A stretch of DNA of 64,000 nt from Stichopus chloronotus (taxonomy: Eukaryota; Echinodermata; Holothuroidea; Aspidochirotida; Stichopodidae), in NCBI GenBank assembly GCA_021234535.1, contig CM037845.1, positions 10,594,143-10,658,142 of the forward strand. Direction: 5' to 3'. Below the pieces are notes generated by a model. That model had not been told where the DNA came from. It saw only the letters and a program-made list of their open reading frames with translations, and did not search any database. A program made the position numbers and the translations under genes. Shown piece by piece: positions 12,080 through 23,456 of this stretch (the first letter of the stretch is position 1; every line of letters starts with the position of its first letter).

Positions 12080-13400
12080 GTAAAGCTTGGTGGAAGTCTC
12101 CCTCGAAATGTATACATGAGATGGATGCACTTTTCCACATCATGTGGAAATACATATTTATAATTGTAATATTTTGTGATAATATTTGTAATATGTTTAG
12201 TCTATAATATATTTGTAATATATTTATAATACTTGTAATGTGCTTATAATTGCCCACTTTCGCTGTGTATTTCTTTTCAAGAACGTTTATTTTACCTAGT
12301 ATCTATATTATCCTACCTATATGTACTATCACGTATATCATGTCAGTCGACCAGTATGTCCACTGGCCACGTGGACGGCGAGTCACCAGGAGCTCTAATT
12401 CAATCCTTACACAGTAGGATTTATTGGGGGTGAAGGAATTGTTACCGAAATGTGAAACCAAAATCAAAATGCACCATCCTTTAAAAACACTAAGATTTAG
12501 ATGGGATGGGGGAACAACCATTATGTTAATATGTTTGTTTTTATTTTGGTTTGGAACTGTCTATCAAATTCTTAAAAAATTAAATCTTTTGATCAAAAAT
12601 AATTTACGATGTTTTTTTTTTCCTTCCTCCCAGTTTTACCCTATATATACCAGAATTAACCCCTTAATTCGGTTGCACATGCAAAACCTGACATAAGTAG
12701 TTCGTGACTCGTGTTGAAATTGTGGGTTAAAAAGCGCACCTTAAGCAATGACAGTCTCCTAAAGTGCGAGGGATATCCCCTCGTCTTTGCATCTACCCGT
12801 CATGGTAGTTTGCAGCCCGGATTAATAGATAGTGGCCTTAGTGGTTTCCAAGCAATCATTTAAGTCTATACACTTATACCTGGTCAATAAAAGCTCTCAG
12901 TGTGATATCGAAACTTGATAACACAATGAGAATTATCTATCGTTGTAAAACTGGTCAATATTTGCTAAGTGCATCTGAAGTATTACGATATTAAATAATT
13001 GCATCAATGACAAATTTGTAAGAAATCCTCTTCTTCACAGGCAGAATTGTCGGATGCTTACGTACACATGTCATACTATTACTTCATAATATCTAACGGA
13101 GATTACTATATGCTGAAGATACTGCAGATTAAAGTCAGGAACAAATGTCTGATGGAGTTCTTCTACGATGTTTGATCAGGGAGTTGTTGTAAGGCAACAC
13201 CCTGATTTGATCATAACATTTTTTTAGCAGAAGGGTGACTATTACCGAGCATTAAAACATGACGTTTCTCCACTTGTCACATCAGCCAAGAGATGTTGCC
13301 GATTGTAAAAAAAATATCAATTTACTGTTGAAAGCAAAAACCTTTTCTCAATAGACTTACCTTTGATTGTTATCACCGTCATGTCAAGGATCTAAGATGT
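12078..13400. other. Gene-free sequence
   Basis: There is no gene. 12170-12250 has short degenerate repeats of ATATTTGTAATATATTTA type. A 90-codon plus-strand frame near 12424 is low-complexity and has no family motif. Confidence 0.5.
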
Positions 13401-13745
13401 ACATTTACAGTGCGCATAAAGTAAAATTGAAGCAAAGTACCGTAATTGTTTTCTCTCCTTTTTTTTCTTTTTAATTGAGAGTGAATAAAGTACATTTATC
13501 TTCGTATTTGTGCTAATTCACTTTAATAGAGAGTGCATAAAGTGAGCCAATCTTTTCAGGAGTGATAACTCCAGTCTTTTCATGAGCACCCAACGCTTAT
13601 TCACGTCTTTTGAAAGTGTATAAAGTGGATCAATATTGTTCAAAGAGTGCTATAATTCGTTTCTTTAACGCGGTGTAGCCTATCAAAGTGCACCTATCTT
13701 CTCAAAGTGCTAATTCACTTCTCTTGAGACTTTATAAATTGAACC
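13400..13745. repeat. Degenerate tandem repeat with AGTG(A/C/T)ATAAAGT core
   Basis: AGTGCGCATAAAGTA (about 13410), GAGTGAATAAAGTA (13480), GAGTGCATAAAGTGA (13531) and AAGTGTATAAAGTGG (13614) recur, interleaved with CTAATTCACTT-type segments (13513, 13712), the approximate inverse of the core. It looks like a decayed minisatellite with units of roughly 70-80 bases. Confidence 0.7.
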
Positions 13746-14680
13746 ATTCTGGTAAATGCAATAAAATACTTAAAAACGAATAAAAGAAATCTTCAGTCCC
13801 CCCAAATCCTTCCGAACAAACATAAAATTAATATATACAATGAACATATCGCAAATTTACGATAATACCTTTACATAAGTTTCATAACTTATAATTTATA
13901 CATCTATAGGCAAAATGCCAGATCACGAATACCAATGATACAGAGAACCTAAACTTCAAGGAGCAAATCCAGATGCAGAAAGGAACTAACATTTTAGTCC
14001 GCCATGTTATGTCTGTATATACTCTATGAGGCATTCAGAATATTTCTGATACAAAGGTTGATTGCTTTCAGACTTCGTCACTTCCTGCGAAGGAAAAAAA
14101 AAAACAAGTGGTGTACAACCTTTGGCACGAAAACAGGGTGTTCGAAATCTAGTGATGAGGTGATTTTGCACTGGCGATATATGTAACCTTTGAGAGGTCA
14201 TCATTATGTTAAAGCCATAACAGAGTCATCTGACTTTCAGAATGTATTTCGTCACTGGTGACTCTCCAACTGAGTCAACTAATAATGAGAAGAGATTCAT
14301 CTAACTCCGATAAAACCGTCAGTCATTATCCAATAATGTTTTTATCGAGTCCTAATAATCGCACCGTCTTATTTTTTTCTCTTACACGTGGGGTTTAAAA
14401 AGGTAGGTTGTATCGTTAATAATTGCATTTCCACAATATCGTCCATCAGAATTAGGAGAAAGGATCTCCCTAGTGTACCCTAAACACCCTTCTACATGCA
14501 CCTACGGTACTCATAGGATCACCGATTTGTCCTCGAGAAGCTCTTTAGAGCTATTTGCTCGTAAAGTAGGCGAAATTTGGAAATCTGACACATTGTGCTC
14601 ATAGAACTGTTGTATCAATTTTTTTTACATTATAAAGGAACCGGGTAGTAAATTTGGATCCGAGTAATGCACTACCATGA
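13746..14680. other. Gene-free sequence
   Basis: I see no gene, RNA or repeat of note. Short open frames near 14004-14204 overlap on both strands without motifs. Confidence 0.5.
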
Positions 14681-14745
14681 CGGTTATCCGGGTTACCAGT
14701 GGTTTCTCTGGTTACCCGTGTTTTCTCGGGTTACCCATGGACCCG
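14681..14745. repeat. Short tandem repeat, 19-20 base unit, about 3 copies
   Basis: GGTTACC recurs three times at about 19-20-base spacing (GGTTACCAGTGGTTTCTCT, GGTTACCCGTGTTTTCTC, GGTTACCCATGG). It is a local tandem duplication with a few substitutions. Confidence 0.8.
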
Positions 14746-14889
14746 TGAAAACACTACTCAGATAGAGTCGATCTATCGAATGCCCCTTCCATGCTCTGGA
14801 CCTAAATACCGAAAATTCTCTCTGCAACACGGGAACAAATCAACCCCAATGCATCCTATAGAGTCATAGGTAACAACCGTCTCCCTAAC

Positions 14890-15010
14890 GTTTGTAAAGA
14901 CGGGCCACATATCGGCGAGAGGTCTATTGACCCGCCGAAGGGCCCCGGTAGGGTCCAGGGTGAAGCCCTGGGTGCTGTGAGATCGTGCATTTTTAGAACT
15001 AAAAATGGCT
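14890..15010. repeat. Dispersed-repeat segment shared with the 38.9-40.3 kb transposon
   Basis: CCGGTAGGGTCCAGGGTG, AGCCCTGGGTGCTGTGAGAT and GCATTTTTAGAAC align in order with the reverse complement of about 39910-39980 inside the TIR element (CCGGTAGGGGTCTAGGGTG, CAGAGATTTTAGCGTTTTTA). It is therefore probably a relic of a related DNA transposon. No TIRs were found around it. Confidence 0.5.
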
Positions 15011-15059
15011 GGGAATGATGCGATCCTTTCTATTCTAGTTGTTACGAAATCCAAAAAAG

Positions 15060-17729
15060 ATAACGTTTGTCGTTATGAATGTCTTTCTCTTGCAGTTAAG
15101 AACTTATTGACAATGGCCTCACGGCAAGAGAGGACTTTGAATCATCAGAGATAATCTTATTCCCTCAAACAGTTGTAAATCAATCCGAGGATTTAATTGT
15201 TAAAATTCTGTTATCATTTTTTTTATAACTCGGCATAGTTTCGTTCTTGCCATTTTTTTTGGGGGGGGGGGGTGGCAAATACTCATGAAGTTTAAAAGTT
15301 AGGGGATGGTCCTTTTTTTTTCCTCTCCCAGCTTCCGGTGCCTATATAAGTGACTGAACAATGTTGTAAGATTTACTCTGATTCCATCTTGGATTTAATG
15401 CAAAGTAGAGAGATTTTTCTACAATTATAAATCCATCAGTCTCTTCACACTCTGTATATTTTTCATGATGCCTATCAAGTGGCAACTTCCTGTAGAATCA
15501 TTGTAATGTACTGGCGTTCCTTCACACATAAAGACATATGTACTGACCTCTGAAATGTTCTCGGTGTAAATGTTACCATATCTAAATCTAACGAGGATGT
15601 TTAAAATGTCCAGACTGCACTAAATAAGTGTTTGTTTGCTCTTTGCGTGACTGTATCAAGATTTTGCTATGCTATGTTTGATTATCTAACAAATAAACAA
15701 GCTCGAGTGGCTAATCAGATGGCAACGTCGATACAAAATATAGGGTATAGCATGAAGGCAAGTATATGATATCTATTAATCAGTTCAACACTGGAATCGG
15801 TCTGTTAAACGTTTTTGTCAGCAAAGTAGGCTAACTGTAACAATGCGGGGTACGTTGCAAAAAGTGTGTCACATTTTCGTAATCTGCAAAAGAAGAAAAG
15901 AAAGAAAAGAAAAAAAGCATAGTAGCACACAACAATAAACACACACATACATACACACACAAAAAAAGATAAATAATGCCAACAATCAAGGCCGTTACTA
16001 TGGTGTTAGCTTTAGGGATGACGATCCCAAACTTTGACTGGCTGCATGGATGTTTGTTCCGAGTGGCAACGCCTGCATATAGACTGCGTGAAATCACAGC
16101 TGCTTAGCATTAGCAGTATTGGAAGTCCGCCCTCCTTAATAGTATTTTCCTGTCTCTATGGTGGTATCATCTCAAAGAAACAGTAATTTGGCAGTTACAT
16201 TTACCATGACTAAAATCGCTGGCAACCCCGACAGCAGATGTGATCGAAATAATTGAACAGTTCAACAGTAACGTTGCAGCTGAGGAAGACCAATGAATTT
16301 ATCAATAAATACCGTATGAATGAACTCCCGATAAAAAGAAAAACGAAAAAGAAGAACGCTCTTTTGTTTTACAAAAAATATAAAATATTTAAAAACGAAA
16401 GAAAAAAATAATGTTAAAAAGCGAAAATCAAAAATTTGCTTTTGTTTTAAAAATAAATTACGCAATTTTAAAAACAAAAAAATGTTTCGAAAAATACAAA
16501 AATGTTTTTAAAAAAAGAAAAAGGTTTTTCGTGTAGATTTTCCTCTCGACATTCATTCAGATTCATATGTACAAACCATTCACGCAAATTGACTTAATCA
16601 GAACGTAAATTAGCAGTTTAAAGCAAACGTTGTCTTGGTTCTAAAACTTAAACATCAAAACCACTTTCAACACTAGGCTTAGTTTATGATCACTGCGAAT
16701 GTGTCACTTTGACCCTTACCTACGACCCCGACGGCATTTAGCTCTCAAACTTCTCAAATTTCAAGAAAACGTTATTCTCTAACTACCAAGGGTGAAATTA
16801 TCAATAACCGTCCAAAATAAGATTGAATATTCCCTCTGAAAAGAATGAAAATTGCCTTCTTTGTAGAAATATTTTCCTCTCCAAATTTCTATTGATCCCC
16901 AATTTCACTCTTAAAGGGTGATTTAATTGTTCACTCTAGCGCTTTAGAAAGTATAACTTTGGGGAGTTGTACAGTGCAGAGCTACAAATCCTTCCTCACA
17001 GGGAGTTTGAAAGCTCAGGATGGAGCTCTCAACGAGAAGAACCAACCCTCTCATGGTTACAGCCCCCAGTCTATTTTTTCAACAGACAGTTTGACTTTTA
17101 CTTTTCACCAAAAGGCATTCTTTTTAAAATTGTTGTTTCCAACTTTTTAGCATAAAGGAATTTTGCTTAATGTAGAAGAAAAACATTTTTTTATTTTTCG
17201 TTTTTTAAATTGATAACTTTTACACTAATATCGATATAATTAATTACTAATTAATAAATAAATTGATTTAAAACACTCTACTGTAAAGTTGGGATGAAAA
17301 ACGCTGTTTTGCTCATAAGAATCATTCTCGTAAATTGATGATCTACGAGGAGAGGGGTGTGTCCAATCAAAGAAGTATGCGAAGTATGCAAAGTATGAAA
17401 ATCACAAATCCAGTTTAGCCAGATCTTGAAATACAACCCCGAATACTACATTACACGAAAATCTTTAAGATGCACGAGGCGCCCACACACTGAAACGCGC
17501 TTGCGAGGTTTATGATTGCAACTTTTCGATATGCTGGGAATCTCTCGGTCTTATTTCTTGATATGATATACAAGCTAAGAATGATATACGGCGAACCCTT
17601 AACCTTTAAGTGCTCCTAAACACGTGACAAACAGAAGACTTCGCCTACGTACGATATCGGTCTGTCTACGTGTGGCTGTATGGTGGGCAAACAGTATCAG
17701 ATCACGGGAAATCAACACATAGGCCTACC
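15060..17729. other. Gene-free AT-rich sequence
   Basis: No gene is seen. A T8G12 tract lies near 15253-15274 and an AAAG/AAAC-rich low-complexity stretch at about 16335-16530. Minus-strand open frames there are phenylalanine-rich artefacts of A-rich DNA. Confidence 0.5.
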
Positions 17730-18000
17730 GATAGAAATCGATGCTGTTAGCGTAAAATCGATGTTTTAAAGGTAAAATCGATGCTTTTAGAGTGAAATCG
17801 GTGCTTTTAGCCCCCAAATCGCCGCTGAAATCGACACCACACGGTTTAAATCGACACTTACCAATTTAAATGGATGCTTTTAGCGCTGAAATCGAAACAT
17901 GCCGATCTTAATTGGCGTACACGGATTCAAATCGATGCTTTTAGCGTGAAATCGACATTTACCAATTTAAATCGATGCTTTTAGCCCTTTAATTGATGTT
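17730..18000. repeat. Cluster of degenerate AAATCGATGCTTTTAGCG repeats
   Basis: AAATCGATGCTTTTAGCG-like units recur about a dozen times, alternating GAAATCGA, TTTAAATCGA and GCTTTTAGC variants (for example 17737, 17755, 17776, 17794, 17938, 17969). Spacing is about 20-21 bases at first and about 40 later, which suggests a higher-order pair unit. There is no coding potential. Confidence 0.85.
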
Positions 18001-18596
18001 TTTTTTCCTGGCTACGAGCATGATGCACAATGTTTTTTTTTTTAAGATGATCTTTATATGTGACGTCATTCCAAGGGATCACTGGATTATTTTCTGCAAT
18101 TAACATCACGTAAAAAGTGGCTGGACTTAATGTGCGAATTTTGGGCATTAAAGAAAAAAGAAGGGGCGATCTTAGTTGCACATAGAAAGCAGCGCATGCG
18201 TGGGACTAATTTTGGGGCTGAAAACATCCAGTAATGTATGTGGAACATCACTGCCAAAGAAAAAGCCCTGTTCGAATTAATAGGGACATGCAAGAAAAAA
18301 AAAAGCTCCTTGAAAAACCAAAATGTTTACTTTTAATCTCAAAATTTTGACATTTTAGTCAAAATTTTGACATTTTAAGAAAAACTTTCAAAAGTTTATT
18401 AAATCAGTTAAAAACCGGCTATGCTATTTGTTGCACATTGAACCGGCCTGACAGCTGGTACATACGTAGCTAGATAAGTTGGGTATTACACGCCATCCTA
18501 ATAAGGAAAAAAATCACTTAAAGTGAATGTGATTGGCTTGTTCTAGTAACTGGTACGAACGCGTTCCAATTGGTCGATTTGATGTCTACAGCAAAT

Positions 18597-18620
18597 CGAT
18601 TTAATGTCAACATTAAATCG
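18597..18620. repeat. Perfect inverted repeat CGATTTAATG / CATTAAATCG
   Basis: Ten-base arms at 18597-18606 and 18611-18620 around TCAA. The AAATCGA word matches the cluster at 17730-18000, suggesting the two are parts of one repeat family. Confidence 0.75.
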
Positions 18621-19289
18621 AAGTAACGACCGCGCATCTGCCTTAGTCCCTGCGTATGGGGTCCTATGGCCAGGAGTGGACTCGGGGCAGTGTGGTTAAG
18701 TACAGTGAGTGACCATTTGAGACTGTGCTTTAAACGATAGGTGACCACCTGTTGCCATGTAGTGTAACCTAACATTTTTGACCCCCCCCCCAAAAAAAAC
18801 CTGCCAAATCACAGGAATTGGCAACCTGTAGGTCCATTTTCATCACAGCAAATTTTGTTCAAGGGACGACAAACTTGCTTGCTGTCTAGGGTTTTAAGAT
18901 CAACTATAGAGATTACTTTGGAACAAAGTTGTCATCTTGGAATCAATCGATGAAAATGTTATATATTCTTATAGGTCTACCTGTTGAGAGGGTCTTTCAT
19001 TTTACAAGGTAGCTAGGGCCTACTTCAAGTCTATGAACTGATGTAAGGTCTATCCAGTATTACCTCTATCGTTATAATTCCAAAGCAGCAAATCTACTGG
19101 GGGGCTTTAAGTAAGGATCCTCAGTAAACGAAAACTTAAATCACACCAGAAATCCAGTGACGCCTTCCTTTTATTTCCATACCGAATGGTCTATAAGGAA
19201 TGAAACCACAAATATAACGATGGAATATTAAACAAGCAGAATATCATTCCCACCTGTAAATTACATTTGCATTCATGTTTTTACACACC
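18621..19289. other. Gene-free sequence downstream of the minus-strand ZF pseudogene
   Basis: A poly-C/poly-A tract lies at 18781-18799. Nothing else is recognised. Confidence 0.45.
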
Positions 19290-19800
19290 CCACATATGTA
19301 CTCTTTCATGAAGTTTAACATTTGTTAAATGGTGAAATCTTTTCAAAATTCTCACAAAAGAAAACAAAAAAAAGTTGCTGAAAAGGCTTCTCTCATGTAT
19401 CTTTGGGTTCGTCTTTTCAGATAACGTTTTAGCATGAATCTTTTCTCAAAATCACTACATCGAATATGAGTTTCTTCCCTTTGTGTATATTCTCTCTTGA
19501 AGTATCAAAATATTGTTTAGTTGTGATGATTTTTTTCTCTTCTCACAACTGGAAGGTCTTTCCCATGTGAGTTTGCTTTGATGAGATTTTACAGCAGATA
19601 TCTTACTTCAACGTTGTCTCACAAAAGTACACTGAAAATGCCTCTGTTTTGCTATTTTTCATTCATAAATTATCATTTATTATTAAGCTTTAAATGCTCT
19701 CCCTCAGTACCCTGTATATTTGAATTCATGCCTTTCTGCAGTTACTCTTAGTAGGAATCTTTTCTCACAAATCCTAAAATGAAGTGGAATCTTCCAAATA
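19290..19800 (-). pseudogene. Ghost C2H2 fingers downstream of the minus-strand array
   Basis: On the minus strand, decayed finger blocks are readable, each with stops or shifts. 19795-19720 has the words ICEKRF then AERHEF and YTGY. 19505-19385 has CACAAAGGGAAGAAACTC and GAGAAAAGATTC followed by a spacer and AGAGAAGCCTTTTCAG. 19370-19295 ends CATGAAAGAGTACATATG. About 19645-19545 has a very worn finger. The ancestral array therefore ran several fingers past the present stop. Confidence 0.65.
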
Positions 19801-20167
19801 CAGTGATGGACTAGTGCAAGCTGCTCATTTTCTTTTTTCAAAAAAAAAAAATAAAATAAATCGGAAAGACCTCATTTCCTGGTTCCATGACTTTTTTACA
19901 GATGTTTTTTGGTGAGAATCATTTTTGATTTCTGATCATGATTGATTTCTGTTTTTTATTTTTCAGATGAAAAATAGCCCTCGTGGGAATTCCTACCTTG
20001 GCTCAGGTACTTGTCATCCCCCGAAGCAAATACATTTTCAGGTGGCCAAACTTCAGCAAATGAAATTTGCTACAATTTGTTGATTAGGTATTTTATCGAT
20101 AGTGGTAAATATGGCGCGATACGATGTCCAATTTGACAATCGGTTGATTCATGACTGGGATGGTTTC

Positions 20168-22349
20168 TCATATATGTAGTCCTTCATGAATTATTACATT
20201 GTGCTTAGCAGTAAACCTTTTCCCACAATAACTACACTGGAAGGGCCTCTCTCCAGTGTGTATACTTTAATGCCTTTTCGCAGTTGCCTTACGTGAGAAT
20301 CTCTTGGCACAATACCTACACTGAAACGGCTTCTCTCCTGTATGAATTGTTTCATGAGCTTTCAAATTGTGTTTCCTTATAAAGGCCTTCTTACAAAAGC
20401 TACACTTGAATGGTTGCTCCCCTGTATGTGTCCGTTCATGCCTTTTTGCAGTTGCACTAAATGAAAATCGTTTCTCACAAAACCTAAACCAAAATGGTTG
20501 CTCTCCTGTATGTGTTCTTTCAAGAGTTTCCAAATTCTGTTTTCTACTGAATAACTTCTTACAAGAACTACATTGAAATGGTTTCTCTCCTGTACGCTTA
20601 CATTCAAGGTTTTTTAACTCCTGTTTTGATATAAACCTTCTCTCACAATCACTACAATGAAATGGCCTCCTTTTTATATGAATTCTTTCATGAAGCATTA
20701 AGTCTTGCTTATCTTTGAATCTTTCCTCAGAAAAGCTACAACGAAAAGGGCACCCTTCATTATGGGTGTATTCATGGGTTTTTGCATTTGAACCCTTGGA
20801 CAATATTTCCTCACAAAACTGGCAGCAATATGAATTATCTCCCTTATGTGTCATTTCATGAATTTTAAGATTCCACTTTGTTTTACATGTCTTCTCACAA
20901 GAATTGCACTGAAATGGTCCCTCTAGATCTCCTGTGTGTTTCCGTTCATGTTTATTCAGATAACATTTCAATTTGAACCTCTTGTTACAAGAACTGCACT
21001 GAAAGGGCCTCTCTCCTGTATGTGTTCTTTCATGAAGCATTACCTTATGCTTGGTGACAAACCTTTTCTCACAGTAACTACATTTGAAAGGCCTCTCTCC
21101 TGCACGAACGTATTTGTGCCGTTTTGCGGTTGTGTTACGTGAGAATCTTTTCCCGCAAAACCTGCAATGAAAGGGCTTCTCTCCTGTATGCGTTCTTTCA
21201 TGTGTTTTGAAATTGTGTGTTGTTTTGAATGTCCTGTTACAAAAACTACACTGAAATGGTTTTCCCCCTGCATGCATACGTACATGGCTTTTTACGGATT
21301 TACTATATGATAATCTTTTCTCACAAAGCTTACCACGATAAACTGGTTTCTTCCTTGTAAGTGTCATTTCATGCATTTTCAAAGTCCATTTTGATTTGAA
21401 TGCATTCTCACAATAACTACACTGAAAAGGCCCCTCATTTGTTATAGGTACATGTTCATGCCTTTTTACCACTGCACTACGTGAGAAACTTTTCTCACAA
21501 AACCTACACTGAAAAGGTGTCTCTCCTGTATGTGCTTTTTTTGTGAGTTTCCAAATTCTGTTTTCTACTGAGTGCCTTCTTACAGTAACTACACTGAAAT
21601 GGTTTCTCTCTTGTACATTGGCATTCATGTTTTTTTCATCTCATGCTTAGTCGTAAATCTTTGGTTGCAGTCACGACCCTGAAATGGTCTCTCAACTGTA
21701 TATACTCTTTCATAAAATATTAGCTGTTGCCAAACTTGAAATCTATATGAGAATCTTTTCTTACAAACTCTACAATGATGTGGCTTCTCTGCTGTATGTG
21801 TTCTTTGATAAGTTCTCAAATTTTGTTCTCTCTTAAATGTCTTCGTACAAGAACTACACTGAAATAGTCTTTGTTTTGTATGTTTATTTTCATGATGTTT
21901 TAAACTACATTTAGAAGAGAAAGTTTTCTCACAATGGCTACATTTCAAACGACCATTTTCTTCAGGTGTCCTTTTACGATTTTGTAAACCCTGTTTTGAT
22001 ATAAATCTTTCCTTACAATGGCTACACTTGAAAGGTCTCTCACTTGTATGAAATCTGTCATCAGTATTCCTGTGCAATGCTATTGAATAATGGACAAATT
22101 CAACAGGCCTAATAATTCCATCTTTGCTCTCTTCTTCATTGTCACCTCTTTCGGGATTCAAGCATTTCACATTTGGTCTTTGCAGTGAGTTGACATCCTC
22201 TGAAGTTCTTTCTTCATCAATGCCTCCATCCTCCGAACTGATTTCTAGATTACTTGAGATGCTCTTGTCTGGTTCCTTCCATTCTGACTCTTCTTCCTTG
22301 ATCTGCTGGTGATGCTCTTGAACAGCCAAGGTGGATTCTCTGTCAAAGC
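20168..22349 (-). pseudogene. Multi-finger C2H2 zinc-finger gene, terminal exon, disrupted
   Basis: The exon opens after an AG acceptor (22351-22350) in phase 1. It encodes about 70 residues matching the plus-strand paralogues (VQEH, SEWKEPDKS, TSEDVNSLQRP, RGDNEEES), then about 20 fingers with TGEKPF-type linkers. One-base insertions in two A7 tracts (about 21629-21635 and 21535-21541) throw the frame out and bring in stops. A TAA at 20269-20267 replaces the Glu codon expected in the linker and cuts off one more intact finger, which ends at TGA 20170-20168. Several fingers have lost a Cys or His (PVYRGKLC, CSFSEE, FWFRFC, LKNLECKRT). There is no ATG at the exon start; the first codons belong to a spliced frame. 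C2H2 arrays bind DNA in the nucleus, but this copy looks dead. The two homopolymer insertions could instead be assembly errors; the stop and lost ligands argue for real decay. Confidence 0.85.
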
Positions 22350-23384
22350 CTAAGAGTTAATTAAAAGTTAAGAATTCTGGTCAATTGAAACTTACAATGT
22401 ACTTTCCTTTGGGCAAAAAGAAAAATTGAGCAGCTTCCTTTGCTCCATAAAAATATGAAATACTTTACAAGCAATTATATCCCTTATCATCTGCATGCAT
22501 CTTTTCAGTTGACCAATTCCTTTAAATCTCCCTTCACATGAACATTTTCCTTACTGCAACTACTCATAGACAATGTCTACTGTATGCACACTAGTTCTTT
22601 GTTTTTTTTTTTTCTCTCGTTTCTACTCTTACAAGGTTCACTTTTTTTTTAACTACAAGCCACTGTACCGTAAGCTTTCACAGTATTCCAACAAAGAAAA
22701 ACCACTGTAATCAGACACCTAATAATCATACTTTGATCATAACTGGTTTATCACCGATGCACTCAGCATACGTATGAGTTGACAAAGGCCCTGTTTCTGT
22801 GTCCTTGAGAGAAGCTGCAGACACTTTAGTGCTACTCTAACCACACAAAACTTTATTTCTCTTCCATTTTAACTGATATTTGCACAAATATTTCACTGTC
22901 ATGTTCACTGTAATTTCATGATTGCTTTCCATACATCCAAATTACTTCAATTTTTCAATGTTTTGATTTTTCTTCAAAGTAGTATTAAATGACACTGAAT
23001 AGAAAAAGGGTATTGCAGGTTTGGTTCTTTTTAGAACAGTTTAATGTGAAAGTTCACCACAAGCCACTTGCGTTTCCTCTTCGTACATCTTGATACATTA
23101 CATAATAACATTATTTGACAATGCTTTTCACCGACTGTTCTCTCCTCCAGACTGACCAAAAACTGACAAATATACATCTTTTAATTAAAACTAACAGTCC
23201 CTCGAGAGTCTTAGCATGAGATACGGTTAGTTGACACTAATGGCTTGGAACTTTCGCATGAAAGAATGAGATTCTTGGCTCTGGTATGATAGACCGAAAA
23301 GCCACACTCTAATGGAAGTATTACAATATAAAGTGTCAGTGGACAGTGGCAGATCTGTGATAAACATTGGCAAAGATACTACAC
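22350..23384 (-). other. Intron of the minus-strand ZF pseudogene
   Basis: It separates exon C' from the finger exon. There is no internal gene. A T10 run lies near 22602-22611. Confidence 0.55.
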
Positions 23385-23456
23385 CTGTTGCTGGGGAGTT
23401 TTTTTCTTCAAAGTGAACATCATCCTCATTTTCTTCTGTCTCGATGGTTACATTTA
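23385..23456 (-). pseudogene. Exon C' of the minus-strand ZF gene (72 nt, phase 1-1)
   Basis: CAG acceptor then 72 nt. It is homologous, at identical length, to exon C at 45930-46001: VNVTIETEENEDDVHFEE against VKVTIKTEEPDEDVHLDA. The central sumoylation-type motif I-K-T-E has become I-E-T-E, losing the acceptor lysine. The donor reads GTGTAG, weaker than the GTAAGT of exon C. Both changes fit a decaying gene. Confidence 0.75.

Noticed and set aside
11976..12257. 93-codon minus-strand frame rich in Tyr-Ile
   Set aside because: It crosses a pure TA microsatellite.
20377..20607. Minus- and plus-strand secondary frames inside the finger arrays (also 21040-21285, 49298-49783, 57399-57738, 63474-63971)
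   Set aside because: Shadows of the real finger frame; the 84-bp periodic sequence keeps other frames open.
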